Positions 1-8,000 of a stretch of 64,000 bases of DNA are shown here, one piece after another. This stretch comes from CAG-217 sp963605415. Its GTDB lineage: Bacteria; Bacillota; Clostridia; Oscillospirales; Acutalibacteraceae. The position numbers were made by a program, and so were the translations under genes. Within the stretch, counting starts at the first letter, position 1, and every line of letters starts with the position of its first letter. Location: the NCBI GenBank assembly GCA_963605415.1, contig CAVCUL010000004.1, forward strand, positions 1 to 64,000, read 5' to 3'. The notes under the pieces are model-generated. The model was not told the origin of the DNA and made no database searches. It worked only from the letters and a program-made list of their open reading frames with translations.

Positions 1-817
1 TCCAAGTGAGCTTTACCGTGCTGCCGGTGGTGCTGGCTTTTACCCCGCTCACCTGCGCCGGGGTTTTGATAACTTTATAATCTACCTTTTCAATATATGG
101 GTCTTTACTGGCATTGTTCTGCTTGCACTGCTTCTCAATGGTAGACCCGGGCAAGCAATAGATGTGGTCAGCAGAATACATCAATGAATCATAAGGACCA
201 ATATTGACAAACTTAGTAGACTTTCCTAAGAAAACAACACTGCCTTGAATAACTTCACAAAACGCGTATCTATCCACACTTTTAACCGTGGCAGGCACAA
301 TAATACTGTGAGGACAATTCCCTCCATTACACGCAAACACCCCACTGCCAATGGAAGTAATGGTGGAAGAAAATACCACCTTCTCCAATTTTGGAAACGC
401 ATAGGAAAATGCACCGTCGCCAATGGAGGTGATCCCCTCCTCAAAAACGATTTTCTTAACATACCGTGTCGTGTCGATATAGAAGGAAGGATAAATGCTA
501 CGAATGAGTATTTCATAGTCGATTTCAGACGAATCGACGATCGTGTAGCTACCGTCACTGGTGCTTTCTTTTACAATGCCATAGTATTCATCACGCTCAA
601 AAAACTTATCAGTATAGTCATCATCTTTACACTCATCCCAACCTAAATAATATGCCGGTACAGCGCCCTTGCCGCGGATATACAAGGTCTCATTCTCTCG
701 GTCAAACAGATACTGAATATTCGATTTTTTCTCTGCCGCCTGGGCAGATACGCCGCCTATGCAAAGACAGGTAAACAGCATAGCAAAACTTAAAAATACA
801 GATAATGTCTTTTTCAT
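1..817 (-). CDS. Secreted BspA-type leucine-rich-repeat protein (partial, C-terminus outside window)
   Basis: The frame is open from an ATG at 817 to the window edge, giving at least 272 residues; the 3' end lies outside. GGAGG at 826-830 sits 8 nt before the ATG. The N-terminus (MKKTLSVFLSFAMLFTCLC) is a signal peptide ending near SAQAAE. Around residues 130-165 there are leucine-rich-repeat segments of the LRR_5/BspA type (ITSIGDGAFSY, ITSIGSGVFAC, VKSVDRYAFC). The last visible residues (PAQVSGVKASTTGSTVKLTW) look like the start of a fibronectin type III domain. Such proteins are secreted or wall-bound and are usually linked to adhesion or substrate binding. It starts 17 nt after the stop of the secreted-protein gene at 834-3002, so the two are probably cotranscribed. 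The specific ligand is unknown. Confidence 0.85.
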   Translation of the reverse strand, partial: MKKTLSVFLSFAMLFTCLCIGGVSAQAAEKKSNIQYLFDRENETLYIRGKGAVPAYYLGWDECKDDDYTDKFFERDEYYGIVKESTSDGSYTIVDSSEIDYEILIRSIYPSFYIDTTRYVKKIVFEEGITSIGDGAFSYAFPKLEKVVFSSTITSIGSGVFACNGGNCPHSIIVPATVKSVDRYAFCEVIQGSVVFLGKSTKFVNIGPYDSLMYSADHIYCLPGSTIEKQCKQNNASKDPYIEKVDYKVIKTPAQVSGVKASTTGSTVKLTW

Positions 818-833
818 AATAAGTACCTCCTAA

Positions 834-3002
834 TTATTTCCACTGGGCCTGAAAGACGACCCGTTCACCGATTTGGACTGTTTCTTTAACAGAAGAACCG
901 GTAAATAGATATAGCTTATACTTGTCAGTATCTACGGCTGACTTTCTGTACCAAGGGGTCTGACTGGCATCTGTTTTGCTTTGGTAACGCCACTTGTCCA
1001 ACTCCAAACGGTGTTGACGATAACCCGTACAGGTACTGCCCTCTTCAGTGTCGCCGGTTGCATATTTGGTAATTGCATTCGTATTACCATATACAGCTCG
1101 AATGGGCGTTTTAATCCCACCATCCTTTAGCGCATGTACACGTTTTCCGTTGGCATCGAACAAAATGGTAAACTCATTCCATCGTGCGTAAAAGATTACA
1201 TGCTGCCCTGCCTTGGCCGTTCTGGCAATGGTGGTTTGGTCCTTATAAGTATGTTTGAGGGCACCCACCGGCGCCTCGCCCTCTTTGTACCAAGCATTGG
1301 TACCGTCCGCTTGCTTGTAGAGCCACTCGCCTCTTTCCACGCTGTAGATCATCCAACCGGTAAATTTTCTGCCGGACTTTGTAAATGCGTTCTTTGGCAT
1401 GGTCTTCTCCACATCATAAGTGACCGTTTGCATCGCCATGCTACCGCTGCCGCCGTTGGCGTTAAAGGAAACATAAAAGTCCTTGGTGGCCTTCCAAGTG
1501 GCACAGAACATCACTGTTTTGCCGGATTTGACAGTCTGACTGACAGATTGTTTGTCAGCATACACGCTCTTCTTATACCCAGTGGGTTGCTGACCGGCCT
1601 TGCACCATTTTATGTCACCGGCGTCATTCTTATAACTCCATATATCCTCGCCGGGAATATACAGAGTCCAACCGGCAAATTTGTAACCGGTCTTTGTAAA
1701 TGTATTCTTGCGGATCTTTGTAGACTGCTGATACAGAATACTTTGATAGGTTTTGTTCGCCAGCTGCGCATTGGCGGCAGTATTTTCGTCCGGACAATAC
1801 TGAATATGGAAATACTGTGAAGACAGATCATAATAGTAAAAATGGCGTCTATATACTCCGTTATCTGTAAATGTAACATTAAAGCCCATATAGACCTTAT
1901 TACCGCATACGATCAAGTTTTCCGTCTCATAGTGATCTGCCTTATCGTGATCCGTATTATCTCTTCGCACCTTTCGATTAAAGCCTAAATTCACTTCTTT
2001 TACCAATTTGCCGGACCAGTTAAAGATACCCATCACTGTCTCTACCTTTTTACTGGCATCTTCTGATAATCCGTGTAAGCCATAAACCAAGTAAATGTAG
2101 GAATCATCACAATACAACCCCGCCTGACCGGCTTGGCCCTTCTCTTCTAAGCCTGCGCCATAATAGGCAATCAGGTTAAAATCGCTGTCCAGTATGCAGA
2201 TGCGTTGCCGCTGTCCGGACACATTGACCACATAGCGGTTTAGTGTGGCATTGTAGGCGATCGCCACAAAACGGCAGCTGACATAATGGCGGGTCAGGGT
2301 AACCTTTGTGGTCTCACCGCGCAGATAAGAGGCATTGAAAGTGTATGCGGTTTGTTTCTTATCATCGCCGCAAGCCACCACGATCTGATCCTTGCGACTA
2401 TTATAGGTCATACTGTTACAGTGCCCGATGGCCTTAAACGCAGCATTACCGGCAGTGGAATGGTAGGAATCAATGGTCAATTTCCCATTCACCTCATGAC
2501 AAGTCAGGAACACCACGCCCAGCATGTGCGCCGCATCGTGCTGATTTTTGGCAACGGTAAAGGCGAAGAAACTGTACTTACCGTCCGAGCAACCGCCCTG
2601 CATATAAATTTTGTAAATATCAGATGAAGAAATAGGAAACTGGGTCTTTACATACTTGATCATATCCGCACGGCGAATCAAATTCTTTAAATTACCGCAA
2701 TCCCCTTCCGTATTCGCTGCCTGATCCGTCAGGTTATCTAAAATAATGGTGCGGTCCGTAGATTCCGTCACATCAACTATAGACTTCAAAAGAACAGGAG
2801 CGTTCGCCTCCCCATTCTCCTGCGGATCATTCACCTCCATACAATCCTCAGATACAAATCCCGGTTCCACAGGATCATAATCATACTCGGCTTCATTCAC
2901 GGGGCCTTCATCGTCCGTTAGTGCGTCCTGCGCTAAGGCCGACACCGGCATACTGCTAAAACAAAAAATACATACAAATAAACAACAAATCCACTTTTTC
3001 AT
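834..3002 (-). CDS. Secreted protein: beta-propeller-like region plus three InlB/List_Bact-type repeats
   Basis: 722 residues with an N-terminal signal peptide (hydrophobic to about residue 24, ending near SALAQ). An acidic linker follows (25-75). Residues about 130-400 contain repeated short beta-rich segments, including GHCNSMTYN, which resembles the GHANGMTYN-like strands of beta-propeller proteins; this assignment is inference. The C-terminus holds three modules at about 398-504, 508-609 and 610-722. Each resembles the Listeria-Bacteroides/InlB B-repeat (FNANGG, GxKFxGW, FxAxW) but carries an insert with a conserved W-Y-K/W-Y-K pattern. A Shine-Dalgarno AAAGGAGAG precedes ATG 3002. There is no LPXTG motif, dockerin or SLH domain. 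It is probably a surface-binding or adhesion-type protein, cotranscribed with the downstream LRR gene. The function is unknown. Confidence 0.8.
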   Translation of the reverse strand: MKKWICCLFVCIFCFSSMPVSALAQDALTDDEGPVNEAEYDYDPVEPGFVSEDCMEVNDPQENGEANAPVLLKSIVDVTESTDRTIILDNLTDQAANTEGDCGNLKNLIRRADMIKYVKTQFPISSSDIYKIYMQGGCSDGKYSFFAFTVAKNQHDAAHMLGVVFLTCHEVNGKLTIDSYHSTAGNAAFKAIGHCNSMTYNSRKDQIVVACGDDKKQTAYTFNASYLRGETTKVTLTRHYVSCRFVAIAYNATLNRYVVNVSGQRQRICILDSDFNLIAYYGAGLEEKGQAGQAGLYCDDSYIYLVYGLHGLSEDASKKVETVMGIFNWSGKLVKEVNLGFNRKVRRDNTDHDKADHYETENLIVCGNKVYMGFNVTFTDNGVYRRHFYYYDLSSQYFHIQYCPDENTAANAQLANKTYQSILYQQSTKIRKNTFTKTGYKFAGWTLYIPGEDIWSYKNDAGDIKWCKAGQQPTGYKKSVYADKQSVSQTVKSGKTVMFCATWKATKDFYVSFNANGGSGSMAMQTVTYDVEKTMPKNAFTKSGRKFTGWMIYSVERGEWLYKQADGTNAWYKEGEAPVGALKHTYKDQTTIARTAKAGQHVIFYARWNEFTILFDANGKRVHALKDGGIKTPIRAVYGNTNAITKYATGDTEEGSTCTGYRQHRLELDKWRYQSKTDASQTPWYRKSAVDTDKYKLYLFTGSSVKETVQIGERVVFQAQWK

Positions 3003-3058
3003 TTTTTCTTCTCTCCTTTTTTGTCAGCAAGTGAAACAAGAACACAAAATATGTGCAA
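2999..3058 (-). other. Possible short upstream ORF ahead of the 834-3002 gene
   Basis: A GGAGGTG (3061-3067) precedes a TTG at 3058 that opens 19 codons. The frame ends in a TGA overlapping the ATG of the secreted-protein gene, giving an ATGA arrangement. It could couple translation or act as a leader peptide. The start codon is weak and the spacing short (4 nt from GGAGG), so this may be chance. The remaining 3059-3186 is AT-rich and probably contains the promoter, which I could not place with confidence. Confidence 0.25.
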
Positions 3059-3186
3059 ATCACCTCCAGCTTTATCATTTCTTCATTCTTTATTCTCGAC
3101 TAAACAATACCACATTTCTAATAAAAAAGCATTATACAATTTAGACAAACATTTCCAGTACATTTTAGCAATAATTGCCAATTAAA

Positions 3187-3214
3187 TACCCCCGGTACAG
3201 AAGTACCGGGGGTA
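3187..3214 (-). terminator. Rho-independent terminator of gdhA
   Basis: A perfect 12-bp stem (3187-3198 with 3203-3214) closes a 4-nt loop, 26 nt beyond the gdhA stop codon. The following sequence in the minus direction is AT-rich but the U-tract is weak. Confidence 0.7.
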
Positions 3215-3239
3215 AGAATTTATGAGATAAAATTGAATT

Positions 3240-4589
3240 TTAATAAATGCCCTGGGCCAACATAGCGTCTGCTACCTTTTCAAAACCGGCGATATTGGCA
3301 CCGGCCACCAGGTTGTAGCCCAGACCGTAACGCTCTGCGGCTTCTACGGAATGCTTATGAATATTGATCATGGCCTGGTGCAGCTTGGCGTCCACTTCCT
3401 CCGCCGTCCAGGACAGGCGCTGGGAGTTTTGGCTCATTTCCAGACCGGACACGCACACGCCGCCGGCATTCACGGCCTTAGACGGGGCCACGATCAGGTC
3501 CTTCTGCTCCATTAAGTAATTAAGGGCATCCGTGGTGGTAGGCATATTGGACACCTCTATGTAATACTTCACGCCGTTGGCGACGATCTTCTTGGCGTCT
3601 TCCAAAGTTACCTCGTTCTGGGTGGCACAAGGCAGGATTACATCGCCCTTGACTTCCCAAGGCTTTTTGCCTGCATGGAATTCGGCGCCAAACTTGTCTG
3701 CATAGTCCTGCACACGGTCGCGGCCGGAAGCACGCATCTCCAACAGATAGTTGATCTTCTCCTCGGTAGCAATGCCGTCCTTATCATACACATAGCCGTC
3801 CGGGCCGCTGATGGTCAATGCTTTGCCGCCCAACTCTGTAATCTTCTTAATCGCGCCCCAGGCCACATTACCGAAGCCGGAGACCACAAAGGTCTTGCCC
3901 TTAATATCATCTTGCTGGTGCTTAAACACCTCGCAGGTGTAATAAATCGCGCCGTAGCCGGTGGCCTCCGGGCGAATCAGGGAACCGCCGTAAGACAGAC
4001 CCTTACCGGTGATTACGCCGTTCTCAAAGGCATCAGCGATACGCTTATACTGCCCAAACAGGAAGCCAATCTCCCGGGCGCCCACACCGATATCACCGGC
4101 AGGCACATCCACATTGGGGCCGATATGGCGGTACAACTCTGTCATAAACGCCTGGCAAAAGCGCATGACTTCACCCTTGCTCTTGCCTCGGGGGTCAAAA
4201 TCAGAGCCGCCCTTTGCGCCGCCCATAGGCAAGCCGGTTAGGCTGTTCTTAAAGGTCTGCTCAAAGCCTAAGAAATACATAATGCTGGAGTTTACGCTGG
4301 GATGGAACCGCAAGCCGCCCTTGTACGGGCCGATAGACGAGTTAAACTGCACACGGTAGCCCCGGTTGATGCGGGTCTTGCCGGCATCGTCCACCCAGGC
4401 CACACGGAAGGTGATCAGCCGATCCGGCTCCACCATACGGGTAAGAATGTCGTCCTCCACATACTCTGGATGCTGCTCAATCACCGGTGAAAGAGAGCTA
4501 AACACTTCTTCCACGCTCTGGATATACTCCGGCTTGGCATTGTCCCGGCGTTTTACTGTGTCAATTACACTTTGAATATAGGCATTCAT
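3240..4589 (-). CDS. gdhA: NADP-type glutamate dehydrogenase
   Basis: 449 residues, the usual length of hexameric bacterial GDH. It interconverts 2-oxoglutarate plus ammonia and glutamate in the cytoplasm. Family motifs are visible: GPYKGGLRFHPSV around residue 90 (substrate lysine), PMGGAKGGSDFDP around 120, DVPAGDIGVG around 165, and the dinucleotide-binding VSGFGNVAWGA around 240. The ATG at 4589 has GGGAG 8 nt upstream. It is monocistronic: it has its own promoter with an upstream inverted repeat and its own terminator. Assimilation versus catabolism cannot be decided from sequence alone, but the small-subunit type is usually NADP-linked. Confidence 0.95.
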   Translation of the reverse strand: MNAYIQSVIDTVKRRDNAKPEYIQSVEEVFSSLSPVIEQHPEYVEDDILTRMVEPDRLITFRVAWVDDAGKTRINRGYRVQFNSSIGPYKGGLRFHPSVNSSIMYFLGFEQTFKNSLTGLPMGGAKGGSDFDPRGKSKGEVMRFCQAFMTELYRHIGPNVDVPAGDIGVGAREIGFLFGQYKRIADAFENGVITGKGLSYGGSLIRPEATGYGAIYYTCEVFKHQQDDIKGKTFVVSGFGNVAWGAIKKITELGGKALTISGPDGYVYDKDGIATEEKINYLLEMRASGRDRVQDYADKFGAEFHAGKKPWEVKGDVILPCATQNEVTLEDAKKIVANGVKYYIEVSNMPTTTDALNYLMEQKDLIVAPSKAVNAGGVCVSGLEMSQNSQRLSWTAEEVDAKLHQAMINIHKHSVEAAERYGLGYNLVAGANIAGFEKVADAMLAQGIY

Positions 4590-4662
4590 AAAAAATCTCC
4601 CGGCAGTTCAAATTTGGTACTGTGCGGAACACACATTCCGTCAATATCCCCTTGCCAAACAT

Positions 4663-4715
4663 ATGATAACACCATTAAAATCAAATTGCAACAGAAAAGT
4701 GAGCGATTACTCACT
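4663..4715 (-). promoter_or_regulatory. gdhA promoter with upstream inverted repeat
   Basis: A sigma-A-like promoter on minus has -35 TTGCAA (4686-4691) and -10 TATCAT (4663-4668) with a 17-nt spacer. Seven nt upstream of the -35 is an inverted repeat AGTGAG-N6-CTCACT (4698-4715), placed as an activator site would be. A small CGGAA-N6-TTCCG hairpin (4625-4640) lies in the leader. The regulator is not identifiable. Confidence 0.6.
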
Positions 4716-4808
4716 AATTTTTTAATGTTTTTTCGTGATATTGCCTATATTTGTGAGTTAATCGCCAATTGTCTTGTAACTTATGCGCACATCTTTCCAC
4801 AAATACAG

Positions 4809-4839
4809 AAAAAACGGGCAGTGGCCAAGCCACTGCCCG
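4809..4839 (-). terminator. Strong intrinsic terminator after the GH43/peptide operon
   Basis: An 11-bp perfect GC-rich stem (4815-4825 with 4829-4839) has a 3-nt loop and is followed on minus by six U (4809-4814). It ends 13 nt after the 47-residue peptide gene. Confidence 0.9.
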
Positions 4840-4852
4840 CAGGACAATTTCC

Positions 4853-4996
4853 TTAAAATTCGTCTTCGTTAAAGGGATCCAAACCGCCATCGGTTTCATT
4901 GCCGTTCTGGCCGTCGGACAAGGTATACAAATAGCCATCCTTAAGCTGAAAGCGCAGCACTTCCAGCTGAGGCTTAATATATTTAAGTTTGTTCAT
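4853..4996 (-). CDS. 47-residue acidic peptide downstream of GH43-like gene
   Basis: This short frame has ATG at 4996, stop TAA at 4853-4855, and AAGGAGAAA 5 nt upstream of the ATG. It begins 12 nt after the stop of the GH43-like gene and is followed at once by a strong terminator, so it is the last gene of that transcript. The N-terminus is basic and contains KYIKPQLEVL. The C-terminal half is Gly/Asn/Asp/Glu-rich and ends in DPFNEDEF. There is no signal peptide, membrane segment or cysteine. The Y-x-KP-x-x-EV opening resembles many small orphan peptides of Clostridia and Bacteroidota that I know of only as uncharacterised. No modifying enzyme gene is nearby, so a RiPP role is not claimed. 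The function is unknown; the coding status rests on SD, position and terminator. Confidence 0.7.
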   Translation of the reverse strand: MNKLKYIKPQLEVLRFQLKDGYLYTLSDGQNGNETDGGLDPFNEDEF

Positions 4997-5008
4997 ATCT
5001 ATTTCTCC

Positions 5009-8000
5009 TTATTTTGCCAAAGTCACATTTGTCCAGGGGCTGTAAGAAGTGTGCCGCTGACCCTGACCATCTGTATATACCACATAGCTGCGGGCAGAAT
5101 AAGTCTTGCCTGACACCTTGCTGAAGCTGTAGCTGATCAAATACTGACAGCTTTCTGTTTGGCTGTTGGACTTGGTAATCACCGTCTTGGAGCCCTTGCC
5201 GTCTGCACTGTTATTGAACTCTACGCCACAGGCGGTTACAGTATAAGCGGCATCTGTACCCTGGGTGTACTGACAAACAAGGGTCAACTTGCCCAGCTCT
5301 GTATTCCAAACCTGGCCGTTCTGACCGGTGGAATCCTCCGCAGCACCGCGCATAGAAGCAATAGGTGCCTTTTGCTGCAGCTGCGCAACAGAAGTAACGC
5401 CCTGCAGGGAGTATTGGCTGAAGTTGGATTCAGTAATTGCAACAAAATCACTCTTTGCACCGGTAGCAAAACAATTGTAGGTAGCGGAATAACTAACCAC
5501 ACGGTAAGTGGAGTCATCAACCGGCAACGCCCAGCACAGAAAGTCCTCTGCGTCGGAAGTGAGAGTGTACGGTGCGTCAAAGGTATATGTACCCGCATTA
5601 GCGCTGTACACCGGCTTAATGCGCAGAGTGCCGTCTGTTGCAAAAGCGCTGACCGCCTGAGAGCCATCCAGCTTGGCAGCATTCTGGCCGTTCACCAGCC
5701 AGCCGTCCAAATGGTAACCCACAAGGGTGCGCGCAGGTGCTGCTGCCAAAACCGCGGACAGTGCCTTATCCGTAGACACGGCATACTGACTGTATACGCT
5801 GTCTCCAAAAGCGGACAAATCCGTTACTGTCACGGTGTCCGCCTGTGCGCCAGAGGTAAAGGCTACCGTTGTGTCGCTGACCACCTCAAAGGTGTAGCTG
5901 GCGCCCTCCCCCACTGCGGCGGTGCCGTTTACGGTCCAGGTGCCGTTGGTAGCGTCGGGAGCGGTCAGGGTCACAGAAGCGTTGGCATCATAGGAATCCG
6001 TGCTGACCGTCTGGCCGTCAACGGTAAAGGTCACGGTAAACTGATTGCTGTACATACAATCCGTATAGGCGGAAAGCAGTTGTGCAGTATAAGTATCAAT
6101 GGTGGTCTGCTGCTTCTCGCTAAGAGCATAGGAAGTACCATCATCTGTATAAGCCGCAGTCAGCACATCGGTCAGCGTCTTGGACAACGCCTGGTACTTG
6201 TCGGCGGCATAGTAGCCATCCTTACCGGCAGCTACCACGGTCTTTACCCGACTGACCGCACTGTTCAGCGCGTCATAATCGCCATAGCCGCACAGGGCGT
6301 CATACGCTGCCTGCAGATTGTCTGCCAGAGTCCGGAGTGCTGTGGCGTCCTTTTGATACTCGTTTTCACTAAGGGCTGCAAAAGTGCTTTGCGCTGCTTT
6401 GTAGGCGCCTGCAAAATCATTCCACAGTGCGGCTACATACTTGGTGGAGCCGTCATCCAGTACGGTGTTGCCTACAGCGTAGGTGCTCATGCAGGTGTCC
6501 ATCACCGTGCGCAGTGCAGTATAAACATCCGTTGTGGTGCTCACTGTAGAGGCGCTGTACGCCGTCATAGCAGCAGAAGCGTCCGACTGATAGTCAGTCA
6601 CTGCACCGGCAGTATCAAAGGCATAGTTATAGGCCGCAGGATTGACACCGCTAACGGTATCGGCCTTAGCCAGCAGATCTGCCAGCCCGCCCTCCTTGTA
6701 CTGGGCGGCCACCTGCTTTTGGGTGGCGGTGTCCAGCGCAGAAACCGCATCCGCCAGCGGTTGATAATTAAGCACATACTGGGTGCTGTTCAGAGTCAGG
6801 TTCTCTGCCGCATTGTCTTTGGATTGGTCATTACGGTTACCGATCACCTTGGTGGTGAACTGCAAGCCGGTGTAGGTCTTGACATATTCATTGGTGCCGA
6901 ATGTGGGGTTCAGGAATGCCTGGTTGTTCCAGAACCGAGGAGTTTCGGTATTGTCCTGGTTGACCGTCATATCCGCTGTGGTATCCGCCTGGTAGCCAAA
7001 GGTGGCGGTATTGCTCTCTGCGGTCTTGCCGGGCCAAGCCGTATGCTCGCGCTCTGCATAGCCGTACCACAGGTGGCTGAGCATTAAGTCACTGCTCAGG
7101 GGCGCCACATAGGCGATCTTACCGTAAGTTGTTTTTTTATTGAATATACTCCCCGAACTGTTCTCTGATTTCTTGCTCTCCACAACTACCGGGAAGCCGG
7201 GAATGCTGTCGTCCTGCTTCACCAGCACAGTAGTGCTGGGGGTGGCAATCTTAAACTTAATATAGCCGATTTCCTGGTACTCATCCTTGGTTGTCTCGCC
7301 ACTGTACACATAGTCCTTGGTGCTATACAGCACATTGGTGTAGCCGTCGGTAGCCTCGGTGGTGCCAAAGTAGCCTTTGCCAAGCTGGGGTTGGGTATAT
7401 TCCTGCATAGCATCCATACCGGCAGTCAGTGCGTCAGCAGCCGCCTTTAAGGTAGCTGCGGAAACATCCGCACTGCCGTAACGCACAGCGTCCAGCAGAC
7501 GGTTAGCCTGCACATAGGCTGCATAGGCAGCGGAAGCATTGGTATACACCGTACCGCTTTCCAGCATGGATTCAAAGGCGGCAACCCGAGAGGTCAGCTC
7601 AGAGGTTGTCCCCTGGGCAGAGTCTGCAGAGAACTGCAGGTTACCGTAACTGCCGATCATACGCACAGAGTTGGAGCTGTTGGCTGCGTCCGAGTAGCCC
7701 AGACCCACATAAAAGGCAGAGTTGCTGGAGGCCTGACGGGTATCAATGGACGCGGTAATGGTAGCAGCTAACTTGCCGTCCACATACAGCGTGGTCTCTT
7801 TGCCGTTATAAGAAATGGTATAATTGGCCTCTTTGCCGGCGGTTATGTTTGCCTTTGTGGAAGCGGTTTGTACCGCGCCGCCGGAATAAACGGACAGGGT
7901 TCCGTCACAGCCCAGTCGGATGTAGTCCACATCTGCATTGGACAGGGAGAAAATGGTCCCGTCCGTGCATAGATTATTGTCATCCGTTGAGCGACTGTGG

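Noticed and set aside
4853..4996. RiPP precursor
   Set aside because: No radical SAM maturase, lanthionine synthetase, YcaO or dedicated transporter lies nearby, and there is no Cys/Ser/Thr-rich core.
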